Positions 1 to 9,344 of a stretch of DNA of 64,000 nt are shown one piece after another (the first letter of the stretch is position 1; each line of letters begins with the position of its first letter). The DNA lies in assembly GCA_947493145.1 (NCBI GenBank), contig CANLPZ010000001.1, positions 1,561,690 through 1,625,689 of the forward strand, read 5' to 3'. Under the pieces are notes generated by a model, which saw nothing but the letters and a program-made list of their open reading frames with translations, had not been told where the DNA came from and ran no database searches. The translations under genes and the position numbers were made by a program. The stretch comes from an uncultured Paracoccaceae bacterium. Its GTDB lineage: Bacteria > Pseudomonadota > Alphaproteobacteria > Rhodobacterales > Rhodobacteraceae.

Positions 1-1618
1 CGGCTTCGCGACCCGAGATTTCAGCGGCCAATCGCACCATCCGTTCAAGGATAACAGGCCGCCGTGTGGTTAAACGCCACGCCGCTGAAAGACTGTCGAA
101 TGCACCGCGTGGATTTCCAGTGTGGCGATGACAGTTTGCCTGCATCACCAACAAATCGACATTTGCGGCGACCATATTTTTGTGCTGCGCCAAGATTGGC
201 GAAAGCTTTTCAAAGTTTTTGCCTGAATTCAAAAGCAATGCGATTTGCATGAGGTGATCGTGGTTTTTGATGTCTTTGGGATGGATCAAGACCGCTTCGA
301 CATACGTGATAACTTTTCGTATCCCAACCTCGCCAATGGCAACCGGTTGTAAATTGTTTGATCGCATATCGGGTACATGGGATGGATCATCTGAATAAAA
401 GTCTGCAAAGAAACATGTATAATTACACCCCGACACATGTGCATGCGGCATAAAGTCGGCCCAGCGATACAGCGCTGATTGTAAGTTCCCAATTTCCAGA
501 ACATGTGTCTTTGGGTTCGCAAACATCATGTTGGTGAAGCCGGCACCATGATACGAAATCATCACCTCGGCATTCGCCACGATCGCAACTTGTTGTAATG
601 GGGTGAGGTCCTCGAAATATATCTTTTGAAATCCGAAGTTTTGTAATTTCGCGACCAAGTCATCCTCGCCGCGCATGGTTCGGTCGCGTGGACCACCAGG
701 CTTACGCGCAACGTAAAAGCGTTTGGGAAATCGACGGATGTCAACGTCGTCCGCCAAACGGAGTGCTCGTTCTCTAAGGCGACGCAAGTTCCGATCAAAG
801 GAATTCATCGCAAGCAAGGCTTGGCTGGGCCGGTCCGCTTTGCGCCCTTGCCACATCCATCCGTCAGGCGCGAATGCGTCAAGATCAGGAATAACTTGCG
901 GCCCCATCTGGCAATATGCGTGGCGCAAATTAAAGGCGCTAAGAACTGTTTCGAACGAAGCGGGAGTTGTTTGGAACACCACTTTGTCCTTTAGATCTGG
1001 AAAGATCGCGTCGACCCATTCACGAATAAATGGCTTTACGTCCTCCGATGGTGACAGAATAATAATGCGCCCTTCGACGTTTATGTCCGCTGCTGTGCAA
1101 AGCTGGCAGAGCGTTTCGGTCAAAAAGTGATAGAAGTTAAATGTGTTTCGGCATTCGATCGTGAAGTCGAGTTTTGGATCGAATTCGTTTGCCATTGGAA
1201 ACATACGCGCGGTAGCGGCTTGCTGTTCAAATTTGGCTTTTACGTTGTGGTCTATCTCAGGGGTGGAACCTAAATTTTTCTGGTAATATTTGTTCCGAAG
1301 CCGCGTTCCGGATGCCCCTTGCAAAACCCATTTCCCAGCGACAGAAACAAACGAATGTTTGTATCCCACGTCGCGCATCCGAACCGGTATTGTGTTGATT
1401 TCGACCGGTTGATGAAAGCGACGTTGGTTAAAGTGCGTGTTTATATGACTGTTGATCTGATCGTTGACATTTTGGTGGTCGCTCGCTGCAAACGCACTGA
1501 TTGTTCCGCCCTCAACTGGACGCCACGCCCAGTTAAATTCGTGTAGCATTTCGATGCCAGTGTCATTTCCGGGTGCATGAAAAAATGCCTCTGGCGGTTT
1601 TGAAAAATCGACTTTCAC
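1..1618 (-). CDS. GT61-type (DUF563) glycosyltransferase, 3' end outside window
   Basis: The reading frame is open from a GTG at 1618 to the left edge, about 539 codons. An in-frame TAA lies 9 bases before the GTG, and a purine-rich AGAGACG precedes it, so the start is well placed. The middle carries SYHGAGFTNMMFANP, the hallmark of the GT61/DUF563 family, which transfers sugars to polysaccharide or protein acceptors. Before it lie FYHFLTE and RFYVARKPGGPRDR, also typical of the family. The C-terminal part (IALLLNSGKNF, MQANCHRHTGNPRGAFDSLSAAWRL) looks like tetratricopeptide repeats. The donor and acceptor cannot be told. The gene stands alone here, and the neighbouring cobO is unrelated. The family call is firm; the end is missing. 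Confidence 0.85.
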   Translation of the reverse strand, partial: MKVDFSKPPEAFFHAPGNDTGIEMLHEFNWAWRPVEGGTISAFAASDHQNVNDQINSHINTHFNQRRFHQPVEINTIPVRMRDVGYKHSFVSVAGKWVLQGASGTRLRNKYYQKNLGSTPEIDHNVKAKFEQQAATARMFPMANEFDPKLDFTIECRNTFNFYHFLTETLCQLCTAADINVEGRIIILSPSEDVKPFIREWVDAIFPDLKDKVVFQTTPASFETVLSAFNLRHAYCQMGPQVIPDLDAFAPDGWMWQGRKADRPSQALLAMNSFDRNLRRLRERALRLADDVDIRRFPKRFYVARKPGGPRDRTMRGEDDLVAKLQNFGFQKIYFEDLTPLQQVAIVANAEVMISYHGAGFTNMMFANPKTHVLEIGNLQSALYRWADFMPHAHVSGCNYTCFFADFYSDDPSHVPDMRSNNLQPVAIGEVGIRKVITYVEAVLIHPKDIKNHDHLMQIALLLNSGKNFEKLSPILAQHKNMVAANVDLLVMQANCHRHTGNPRGAFDSLSAAWRLTTRRPVILERMVRLAAEISGREA

Positions 1619-1687
1619 AAACGTCTCTTATGGTACGTCGTCAAATACAATGATCGAGCTTACTTGCCCGAACGTACAAAATCGCGA

Positions 1688-2296
1688 TTAGAATTCGACA
1701 CCTATTTGCGCCTTAACTCCTGATCGGAATGGGTGTTTAATAAGCTCCATTTCCGTAACTAAGTCCGCGATTTCAATTAACTCGTCCTTTGCGTTTCGAC
1801 CGGTCAAAACCACATGGGTCATTTCGGGTTTTTCATCGACCAAAAAACTGACGACATCGTTGATATCAATATAATCATACCGCAATGCGATATTAATTTC
1901 ATCCAGCAAAATCATTTTGTTGTTTGGATTGCGGATCAGGTCTTTGGCCTTTTCCCACGCGGCTTGAGCCATTTCGGTATCGCGTGTTTTGTCTTGGGTT
2001 TCCCAAGTAAAGCCCTCGCCCATGGTGTGAAATTCACACGTGTCGGAAAATTTGGAAAGAATAAGATCGCGCTCACCTGTGGACATTCCACCTTTAATAA
2101 ATTGCACCACAGCGCATTTCATATCGTGCGCAATGCATCGAAAGATCATCCCAAACGCCGCAGATGATTTGCCCTTACCTTTGCCCGTATGAACAATGAC
2201 CAACCCCTTTTTATCGGTTTTTGTCGCCATGATTTTATCACGGGCGGCTTTCTTCTTTGCCATTTTCATTGCGTGACGTTCGGTATCTTCGCTCAT
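1688..2296 (-). CDS. cobO: Cob(I)yrinic acid a,c-diamide adenosyltransferase (CobO/BtuR type)
   Basis: The enzyme moves the adenosyl group of ATP onto reduced corrinoid in the aerobic cobalamin pathway, in the cytoplasm. The 202-residue length suits the family. The P-loop variant TGKGKGKSSAAFG sits at about residues 37-49. Further on come VVQFIKGG, GEGFTWET and LLDEINIAL, all conserved in CobO. The basic N-terminal segment of about 30 residues is also usual. The gene stands apart from the other cobalamin operons of the window, between the glycosyltransferase and a divergent lipoprotein, and has no B12 box upstream. A second, unrelated adenosyltransferase (PduO type) lies near 56 kb. Confidence 0.95.
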   Translation of the reverse strand: MSEDTERHAMKMAKKKAARDKIMATKTDKKGLVIVHTGKGKGKSSAAFGMIFRCIAHDMKCAVVQFIKGGMSTGERDLILSKFSDTCEFHTMGEGFTWETQDKTRDTEMAQAAWEKAKDLIRNPNNKMILLDEINIALRYDYIDINDVVSFLVDEKPEMTHVVLTGRNAKDELIEIADLVTEMELIKHPFRSGVKAQIGVEF

Positions 2297-2364
2297 GTCG
2301 GTGCCCCAGTTTTTAATCGTTTATTAAGTTCATACAGTTTTATCTAAGCGTTGGAGTGAAGCAA

Positions 2365-2664
2365 ATGATTTATCGAAAATTGATTTCCCTGTTGGCTATT
2401 TCTTTTGTTGCCGCATGCAATGCGCCGCCCCGCGATTATTGGGGCGTCGAACCCATCCGCGCGACAGTGAATGGCGATGTTTTTGACGTTCGTCGAATGG
2501 GTGAAGCCGCTGTTGCGGTTCGCGTGAACACAGCATATCGCCCTCGTCTAAGTGCAGTTGCACCGCAAGCACGCAAGGCCATCGAAATTGCGACAGGCTG
2601 CTTGATTGTTGGTCCTGTTACCGGCGATCCTGTGATCATTCACGCAACAATAGAGTGTAAATAA
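2365..2664 (+). CDS. Small predicted lipoprotein, unknown function
   Basis: This is a 99-residue protein with a signal peptide ending in the lipobox FVAAC (Cys at about residue 18), so it is likely anchored in a membrane as a lipoprotein. The mature part is short and has one further cysteine pair (ATGCLI, IECK) that could form a disulfide. I chose the ATG at 2365 because GGAG ends 8 bases before it. A GTG at 2356 would add three residues and overlap the ribosome binding site. I do not recognise a family. A strong hairpin follows directly after the stop codon. Confidence 0.7.
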   Translation: MIYRKLISLLAISFVAACNAPPRDYWGVEPIRATVNGDVFDVRRMGEAAVAVRVNTAYRPRLSAVAPQARKAIEIATGCLIVGPVTGDPVIIHATIECK

Positions 2665-2696
2665 TAACGGCAAGCTGTTTTACCAGCTTGCCGTTA
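2665..2696. terminator. Perfect 13-bp stem-loop after the lipoprotein gene
   Basis: TAACGGCAAGCTG pairs with CAGCTTGCCGTTA across a six-base loop and begins directly after the stop codon. On the + strand no T-run follows. Read on the - strand the stem is followed by TTATTTA. It therefore ends or protects the upstream transcript, or ends a leftward transcript. Two smaller hairpins follow at 2700-2713 and 2722-2741. Confidence 0.7.
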
Positions 2697-2741
2697 CACC
2701 CAAGTAAACTTGGACCTGATCGACCTTTGAGGAAAAAGGTC

Positions 2742-3172
2742 TAAGGTGATAAATCTGCATTGGTCGAAACCACACAGATAGGGGATGTGTTGAACAGGGC
2801 TTGAGAGCCAATCCAACGGTTTTGCCCAAATCAGCCGTGAGTAGAAGCAAGCTTATTTTTCGGTCCCGTCGTTAAACATTGCGCCACATTTAACACGTCA
2901 TCATCCGCATTTCTGCCGATGGTACAGCCCCGACCGTTGACAAAATTTGCCTCTCTGTTTGGACAATTCACAAACTAGTTACCCGAATGCGGTCCGACCA
3001 TTGACGAAAACGCAGCGTTGCAACTGCAAATTTGCAGCCATATACTTCGTAGATGGCAAATTGCGCAGCTAATTTTTACGGTGCCGAAATAAAAATTCGT
3101 AGAACTTTCTAAAATTTTGCAGCTATTGCGTATGACTTTGCCGAGATGACCAACACTACGGGACGGAAATTC
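2742..3172. other. Intergenic stretch before the LysR gene, no gene seen
   Basis: About 430 bases hold no convincing open reading frame, tRNA or riboswitch. The last 150 bases are A+T rich and carry a palindrome and several TTGCAG/GCAAATT repeats that suit a LysR-type binding region. The remainder shows nothing I can name. Confidence 0.5.
3024..3037. promoter_or_regulatory. Candidate LysR-type operator
   Basis: CTGCAAATTTGCAG is a perfect 14-bp palindrome about 135 bases upstream of the LysR start. Related words recur closer to the gene, GCAAATTGCGCAG near 3057 and TTTTGCAG near 3115. LysR-type regulators commonly bind their own upstream region at several sites containing a T-N11-A dyad. The assignment to this regulator is inference. 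Confidence 0.4.
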
Positions 3173-4048
3173 ATGTTGGATTGGAACGACCTTCAATATG
3201 TTATCGCACTGCAAGAAGCGGGAACAATGAAACGTGCTGCGGAATTATTGAAAACTGATCCAACGACCGTTTCGCGCCACATCAAACGACTATCCAAGTC
3301 ATTGGGAGTGTCGTTATTTGTGATGCAAAAAGGCGGAAAATGGATCATGACGCCAGAAGGTGAAAACCTGTTTAATCTTGCCTCCGAATTTAACCAAAGA
3401 ATTGAAACTATTAAATTATTTGGTTTAACTGCGGGCGCACAACGAACAGTGCGGATCACGTCGATTGAATTTCTGTTGGTGAATTACCTTGCAACGGATT
3501 TAGCGACGGCTGCTCAACGGTTCCCAAAAACCAACATTGAATTGGTCGGGTCTGACAAACGGCTTAGCCTTGCATATGGGGAGGCCGATATCGCGTTGCG
3601 GTTCGGGCGACCACAAGAAGGAAACCTAATAGCGAGTAAAATTGCAGAGGTAACATTTCAAATTTGGAGCCCCGAAGGGTTTGATGGCAATGAGTGGGTC
3701 GGGTTGCATAGCGATTTGGATTGGACGCCAGAAATGCGATACGCACGAGCGTTTTTTAGTCGCCCCCCAATTGTACGCGTCACATCATATTCAGCCGCAA
3801 GAAATGCCGCTGATAGCCTTCAGGTTGCAACAGTTGGACCGTCCAGCGTTATGGCGTTCAGTGAAACGCTCGTACCATATACAAAAACTGGGCCAATGAC
3901 CCGTGATGTTTGGAGCGTGATTCATGAAAGTCGACGGCACGACCAACACCTCGCGCAGGTCCGCGATTGGACGCGTGAAGCCGTTTTGAATCGTCAAAAA
4001 CTTGTCCGACAACACTTGCAAAAACGTATTTCAGCGACCTTGAACTAA
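3173..4048 (+). CDS. LysR-family transcriptional regulator
   Basis: The 291-residue protein opens MLDWNDLQYVIALQEAG, the usual start of a roseobacter LysR regulator. The helix-turn-helix covers residues 10-60 (AAELLKTDPTTVSRHIKRL) and is followed by a substrate-binding domain. I placed the start at 3173, not the longer 3146, because GGGACGGA stands before it and the homologous N-terminus begins there. The effector and targets are unknown. The neighbours are cobN (convergent) and a lipoprotein gene, so it may not concern cobalamin at all. The 3' end overlaps the cobN 3' end by 18 bases. Confidence 0.88.
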   Translation: MLDWNDLQYVIALQEAGTMKRAAELLKTDPTTVSRHIKRLSKSLGVSLFVMQKGGKWIMTPEGENLFNLASEFNQRIETIKLFGLTAGAQRTVRITSIEFLLVNYLATDLATAAQRFPKTNIELVGSDKRLSLAYGEADIALRFGRPQEGNLIASKIAEVTFQIWSPEGFDGNEWVGLHSDLDWTPEMRYARAFFSRPPIVRVTSYSAARNAADSLQVATVGPSSVMAFSETLVPYTKTGPMTRDVWSVIHESRRHDQHLAQVRDWTREAVLNRQKLVRQHLQKRISATLN

Positions 4049-7000
4049 GCTTTCAATTCTGGCGCGGGCTGAATTTGACCGCGGCGTCCAAAGTCCACGG
4101 TCAATTGCTTCTTGAAGCCGTTCAGCAATTTCCTTTAGCGCATCGGGGTTTGCGTTCTCTATAAACGCACGTGTTTCGTCATCCTCGATGAATGCCTGTT
4201 CCACAAGATCAAAATGATGACCTTTGACCGCGCCAGTGGTCGCAGAGAAAGCGAATAGGTAATCAACGGTCGCCGCCATTTCGAACGCGCCTTTGTAGTC
4301 ATGTCGCTTTACACCATCAATCCATTTGGGGTTCACAACACGAGACCGGACAACGCGTGCAATTTCGTCGTCAAGCGTCCGAATAACGGGACGTTCAGGA
4401 CGGGAATGATCATTGTGATAAATTGGTCGATGCGTGCCTTGCAACGTTGATACCGCCGCCGCCGCGCCGCCTTCGAATTGATAATAATCGTCACTGTCCA
4501 AAAGGTCGTGTTCGCGGTTGTCTTGGTTCTGTACGATTGCTTCGGTTTGCGACAGCCGTGTTTCTAATCCTTTACGGTCGCGTTTTCCTTCGGCGTCAGC
4601 GCCGTAGGCATAGCTGCCCCATTCCAGATATGCTTCTGCTAAATCTGACGTATTGGCCCATAGCCGTTCGTCGATCATCGCTTGCAATCCGGCGCCGTAT
4701 GCCCCGGGTTTTGACCCGTAAACGCGCGCGGTTGATCCTTCGTTGCGGGCGCGTGCGGCAGCGGGGTTCAAATCGTCAGATTCATCTAGCTTCATCACCG
4801 CACGGGCGGCGCTGTCGACCAAGGCAATAAGCTGTGGAAAGGCATCACGGAAAAATCCCGATACGCGCAATGTCACATCCACACGCGGTCGGCCCAAAAC
4901 CCCTTGGGGAAGGATTTCGAATCCTGTGACACGGCGGTTTGCTGCGTCCCAAGTGGGCTTGACGCCCATCAAGGCAAGACACTGTGCAATGTCGTCACCA
5001 CCTGTTCGCATGTTCGCGGTACCCCATGCTGTTAACAGCATTGTGCGAGGCCAATCACCATGAGTTTGCAGATGCTTTTCGATCAAAAGGTTTGCTGATT
5101 TCCAGCCAAGGGACCAAGCGCTTGGCGTTGGAACGGCGCGACTGTCGACCGAATAGAAATTTCGACCTGTCGGGAGAACATCCAATCGTCCGCGCGTTGG
5201 TGCACCAGATGGGGCAGGTGATACAAATTTTCCATCCAATGCCGTTAGAAAACCGGATACTTCGTTCGGACCACACGATTGGACCATTGGAATGACATCC
5301 GTTGATATATGGTCCAAAACCGCCGCGGATGAAGAACCCGTCGCAGGTTGCGTCCCGTCGACTTGTTGGATAGCCAACAGCTCTAATCGCTCGACGGTAT
5401 CTCCGGTGCTCCGCCAAGGGTCCGATGAAACCGATGCCAATTCGGCTGGCTTGGGGCCGTCCCAATTTTTCGCCATTTCAGCTGACAAAGGATCAAAGCC
5501 AAGCCCAAGATCGTCGGCATTTGCGCGGATCAAGCTTGCGTCCTGATCTTTCGCCTTTCCGCGCGGAACACGTGTTAGGGCAATCGCCAAATCCCGTTCT
5601 TGAACACCTGTTGGGCTGTTACCAAAGATATGTAAGCCGTCACGAATTTGCGCTTCTTTTAGATCACAAAGATATGCGTCAAGTTTGGCGAGATCACTGT
5701 CGTCATCTTGTCCTGACATACCGACATCTTGATCCAATCCGGTTGCCGATGTCAGGGAAAGGATTTCTTTTCGCAAATGTGTGACGCGCCGTGGATCGAC
5801 GCCCGCTGCTTCGTAGTATTCGTCAACCAGCGCCTCAAGATCGCGCAGTGGCCCATATGTTTCAGCGCGCGTTAACGGCGGTGTGAGATGGTCAATGATC
5901 ACGGCAGACGTACGGCGCTTTGCTTGGGTCCCTTCGCCGGGATCATTGACAATAAACGGGTATAAATGCGGAACTGGGCCCAACACGGCTTCTGGCAAAC
6001 AGGTCTGCGACAATGCAATCGCTTTTCCAGGTAACCATTCAAGGTTCCCATGTTTCCCCATATGCGCGACAGCGTGTGCGTTCCAATGGTGCCTAATCCA
6101 AAAATAGAAAGCCAAATAATTGTGTGGCGGGACGAGGTCGGGAGAATGATAGGTTTCGGTTGGATCGATGTTGTATCCGCGCGCAGGTTGCACGCCGACA
6201 ACGGCATTGCCAAAGCTAAAAATCGAAAGCGTAAAGCCTCTTGCAGGATCAAAAAATGGATCGCTTTCAGGTTCGCCCCATTGGTCCGTGATTTGTTGTT
6301 TAACTTCCAAAGGTAAAGCTTTGAAGTGCTCAAGGTAGGTATCGAGCGAAAGCGCCTCACCCCCCGTTTTTTGATCGCGATCCGTGAGCCAATTCGTCGG
6401 GCCAGCGAGGATTGTTTTCATCAAATCATCGCTATCCGTGGGAATGTTATTGATGCCATACCCTGCGCCGTTCAGCGTCCGAAGCATGTCGACCGTTGCA
6501 GCGGGCGTATCAAGTCCAACCCCATTGGCAAGACGCCCGTCTTTGTTTGGGTAATTGGCGAGGATCAACGCGACCTTACGGTGTTCAGGCGACGTGTGTC
6601 TTAGATTGGCCCAGTTTGTAATTAGATCGGTTACAAATTGTATCCTGCCCCCGTCTGCGCGGTAGGTTGCGATCGGGCATTCTGTTGCTTCGTCGAAATA
6701 TGCTTCGTCTTTGAAACTGATCGCACGTGTTAACACGCGCCCATCGACTTCTGGTAAGGCGACGTTCATGGCGATGTCGCGACCCGATAAGCCGGTTAAG
6801 CTATCTTCCCATGCAGCATAGCTGCTGCCGGAAAGGACCGCTTGAAAAACCGGAGCGTTATTGGCGCTGGGGATCGTTAATGGGTTTTGTGGAGTCTCAT
6901 CACCTGAATGCGCGGACCCAACAGCAAAGCTGGTGCAGTTTAAAATAACTGAAGGTGGCGCCGCCTTGAACAACTGATCCACGGTCGCAAAGGAAACAGG

Positions 7001-7726
7001 GTCCTTTAATGATGCAACAAAGATTGGCAACGGGTTCAATCCGGCGCGTAGCATTGTTTTCGTCAAACGATTGATCGGGGCCAATCCGGCGCCCTGTACC
7101 AAAGCACGGTAAAAAACGATTGGAACGATCGGTGCATCGTCGGCCCATTGAGATTGCACAAATTCAAGGTCGCTTTGCCCCGTGGCCGGCCAATAAACAC
7201 CGGCGCGTAACAACGGGCTTGCTGCGGACGGTTTGTCGCCACCGTCGATCATCGATTTTGCATAGGCCAAGAAATTGACCGCGTTTTCCGGACCGCCTTC
7301 GGTCATATAGGACCAAAGCGCATCATAATCTTCGTCGTTGATCGACGAAAGATTTTTCAATTCCTGATCGGGTTTGTCGTCACCTGGCAACAGGGCAAGC
7401 GGTACGCCAGCTTCTGCACAATAAGCAGAATATTGTTCTGCTCCATATCGCCAATATCCGGTACCACCCAGAACGCGGGCAATCACCAGCTTTGACTTTG
7501 TCGCACAGTTTTCAATATGCAGATCAACCGACATTGGATGCCCAAGGTGGGTTAAATTCGCCAAACGCAAACTTGGCGCGGTCTCCATGTCTTGGCGCGC
7601 CAAAGATAGGGCCGCCAATTCAGTGTCAGCCGCAGAGATAAACACCACATCCGCAGGCGTTTGCCCTAAATCAACGGGTTCTTTGCCGTCGTCGATGGAC
7701 CCTGGAGTCGCTGCCAAAAGATGCAT
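4031..7726 (-). CDS. cobN: Aerobic cobaltochelatase, large subunit CobN
   Basis: CobN is the large subunit of the ATP-dependent CobN-CobS-CobT chelatase, which inserts cobalt into hydrogenobyrinic acid a,c-diamide late in the aerobic pathway. The protein has 1231 residues, close to the usual size. Typical CobN/magnesium chelatase H segments are visible: WIRHHWNAHAVAHMGKHGN, PHLYPFIVNDPGEG followed by QAKRR, and AWGTANMRTGGDD. It is the last gene of the riboswitch-led operon cobW - GNAT - cobN. The ATPase subunits cobS and cobT are not in the window. The call is secure. Confidence 0.96.
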   Translation of the reverse strand: MHLLAATPGSIDDGKEPVDLGQTPADVVFISAADTELAALSLARQDMETAPSLRLANLTHLGHPMSVDLHIENCATKSKLVIARVLGGTGYWRYGAEQYSAYCAEAGVPLALLPGDDKPDQELKNLSSINDEDYDALWSYMTEGGPENAVNFLAYAKSMIDGGDKPSAASPLLRAGVYWPATGQSDLEFVQSQWADDAPIVPIVFYRALVQGAGLAPINRLTKTMLRAGLNPLPIFVASLKDPVSFATVDQLFKAAPPSVILNCTSFAVGSAHSGDETPQNPLTIPSANNAPVFQAVLSGSSYAAWEDSLTGLSGRDIAMNVALPEVDGRVLTRAISFKDEAYFDEATECPIATYRADGGRIQFVTDLITNWANLRHTSPEHRKVALILANYPNKDGRLANGVGLDTPAATVDMLRTLNGAGYGINNIPTDSDDLMKTILAGPTNWLTDRDQKTGGEALSLDTYLEHFKALPLEVKQQITDQWGEPESDPFFDPARGFTLSIFSFGNAVVGVQPARGYNIDPTETYHSPDLVPPHNYLAFYFWIRHHWNAHAVAHMGKHGNLEWLPGKAIALSQTCLPEAVLGPVPHLYPFIVNDPGEGTQAKRRTSAVIIDHLTPPLTRAETYGPLRDLEALVDEYYEAAGVDPRRVTHLRKEILSLTSATGLDQDVGMSGQDDDSDLAKLDAYLCDLKEAQIRDGLHIFGNSPTGVQERDLAIALTRVPRGKAKDQDASLIRANADDLGLGFDPLSAEMAKNWDGPKPAELASVSSDPWRSTGDTVERLELLAIQQVDGTQPATGSSSAAVLDHISTDVIPMVQSCGPNEVSGFLTALDGKFVSPAPSGAPTRGRLDVLPTGRNFYSVDSRAVPTPSAWSLGWKSANLLIEKHLQTHGDWPRTMLLTAWGTANMRTGGDDIAQCLALMGVKPTWDAANRRVTGFEILPQGVLGRPRVDVTLRVSGFFRDAFPQLIALVDSAARAVMKLDESDDLNPAAARARNEGSTARVYGSKPGAYGAGLQAMIDERLWANTSDLAEAYLEWGSYAYGADAEGKRDRKGLETRLSQTEAIVQNQDNREHDLLDSDDYYQFEGGAAAAVSTLQGTHRPIYHNDHSRPERPVIRTLDDEIARVVRSRVVNPKWIDGVKRHDYKGAFEMAATVDYLFAFSATTGAVKGHHFDLVEQAFIEDDETRAFIENANPDALKEIAERLQEAIDRGLWTPRSNSARARIESLVQGR

Positions 7727-7783
7727 AATCTATGTCCGCTTAATTTCTAAATCCATCAGCCAAACACGTCTGACGCGGTTTGC

Positions 7784-8239
7784 TTATCCAAGTGTTTTTT
7801 CCATGAAAACAGAATGTGGACCTTCGGAATAATCCCCGTACGGTCCACACACCGTATAACCATGCCGCGCGTACAGTCGTTGCGCAGCATAAAGCGTATC
7901 ACCGGTTTCAAGTTTGATGTTTACGATACCGTTTTCGCGCGCATGCGTTTCCAGCGTATCCATCAAAGATTTTCCAACACCAAGACCCCGCGCAGCATCG
8001 TCCACGAACAGGGATTTGATTTCGCCGTACCCGTCCATATCCGCAAGGGCAATACAACCGACCGGTACCCCGTCGTTTTCAGCAACAAAAAATTGGATCG
8101 ATGGTTTGCACAGTTCGTCAATCGACAAAAAATTATTTGCCTCAGGCGGGTAAAGCGTTGTCATGAGTGTGTGACTTCCGTTTAACAAAGCTGTGCCTTC
8201 TGGCGACTTGGGATCGCCTGTTCGAACGTCAATACTCAC
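7784..8239 (-). CDS. GNAT-family N-acetyltransferase
   Basis: This 151-residue protein carries the acetyl-CoA binding motif RGLGVGKSLMDTLETHARENG at about residues 85-105 and the later segment YARHGYTVCGPYGDY. It begins with a GTG that overlaps the cobW stop as GTGA, so it is translationally coupled to cobW and shares its B12-riboswitch-controlled transcript. cobN follows after 57 bases. The substrate is unknown. Its lasting place between two cobalt-handling genes is noteworthy, but a link to cobalamin chemistry is only inferred from position. Confidence 0.88.
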   Translation of the reverse strand: MSIDVRTGDPKSPEGTALLNGSHTLMTTLYPPEANNFLSIDELCKPSIQFFVAENDGVPVGCIALADMDGYGEIKSLFVDDAARGLGVGKSLMDTLETHARENGIVNIKLETGDTLYAAQRLYARHGYTVCGPYGDYSEGPHSVFMEKTLG

Positions 8240-9309
8240 GTGGAAAGCTCTGTCGTGATCGCATTTTGATCCAGACCTGATTGCCCAATCACAACCAACC
8301 GAGTTTCGCGTGATGCAGTGCCAAAAGGTTGATCAAAGTAGCTGTCGATCCGTGGACCAACGGCTTGAACCGTTAGGCGCATTGGTTTGCCTTCGACAGC
8401 AATAAACCCTTTTAGTCGAAGAATATCGTGTTTCTCAATTGTGGTTGCGATTTTTGATTTGAACGCGTCAATGTCTGCGATTTCGTCCAATTGAACAACG
8501 AAAGACATGAAATCGTCGTGGTCATGATCATGGTGGTGATGATGTGCATGGTCATGGTCGTGATGATGATCTTCGTCGTGATGATGGTGGTGAATTTCGT
8601 GACGTGCTGACATGTCGGTTTCAGACGCCATATTTTGTCCCAACAATACATCAACGGGCAATTTCCCCATGGACGTTTTGACAACCTGAACACCATCGCG
8701 ACTGTCGGTCTTTAGCGTATCAACAAGAGTTGTCGCCTCTGCCTCATCTAAGAGGTCAGATTTATTCACGACGATCATATCGGCACAGGCGATTTGGTCC
8801 TCGTACAGCTCTGACAACGGCGTTTCGTGGTCCAAATTCTCGTCCAATTTGCGTTGGGCGTCGACGGCGTCAACATTGTGCGCAAAACGGCCTTCGGTCA
8901 CGGCTTTGCCGTCGACAACCGTGACAACCCCGTCGACGGTAACCTGCGTGCTGATTTCGGGCCAGTTAAAGGCGCGGATCAACGGTTGTGGCAATGCCAA
9001 GCCCGAGGTTTCGATCACGATGTGATCCGGTTTTTGGTCGCGATCAAGCAAGGCTTGCATCGTTGGAACAAAATCGTCCGCAACCGTGCAGCAAATGCAC
9101 CCATTGCTAAGTTCCATGATGTCATCCTCGGTACAGGTTTCGTCGCCGCAACCCTTTAGGATGTCACCGTCGACACCAAGGTCACCAAATTCGTTGATGA
9201 TCAGCGCGATACGTTTGCCGTTCGCATTTTCAAGCATATTGCGAATAAGCGTGGTTTTTCCTGCGCCCAAGAATCCTGTGACGACTGTTGCTGGTATTTT
9301 CGCAGCCAT
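8236..9309 (-). CDS. cobW: CobW-type GTPase / metal chaperone
   Basis: The protein is a G3E-family P-loop GTPase of 357 residues. It has the Walker A GFLGAGKTTLI (residues 12-22), the CxCC metal motif in NGCICCTV (about 69-76) and the GTP specificity motif VNKSDL. A long histidine/aspartate-rich run (about residues 238-268) precedes the C-terminal CobW_C domain. CobW proteins are thought to deliver cobalt to the CobNST chelatase, which fits the operon with cobN. A B12 riboswitch lies in its leader. Confidence 0.95.
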   Translation of the reverse strand: MAAKIPATVVTGFLGAGKTTLIRNMLENANGKRIALIINEFGDLGVDGDILKGCGDETCTEDDIMELSNGCICCTVADDFVPTMQALLDRDQKPDHIVIETSGLALPQPLIRAFNWPEISTQVTVDGVVTVVDGKAVTEGRFAHNVDAVDAQRKLDENLDHETPLSELYEDQIACADMIVVNKSDLLDEAEATTLVDTLKTDSRDGVQVVKTSMGKLPVDVLLGQNMASETDMSARHEIHHHHHDEDHHHDHDHAHHHHHDHDHDDFMSFVVQLDEIADIDAFKSKIATTIEKHDILRLKGFIAVEGKPMRLTVQAVGPRIDSYFDQPFGTASRETRLVVIGQSGLDQNAITTELST

Positions 9310-9344
9310 AATATTGCCTTTCCTGTCACACCCGACAGAGATGA

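Noticed and set aside
8520..8600. Tandem DNA repeat in cobW
   Set aside because: The repetition is of His and Asp codons in the metal-binding run; the units are irregular.
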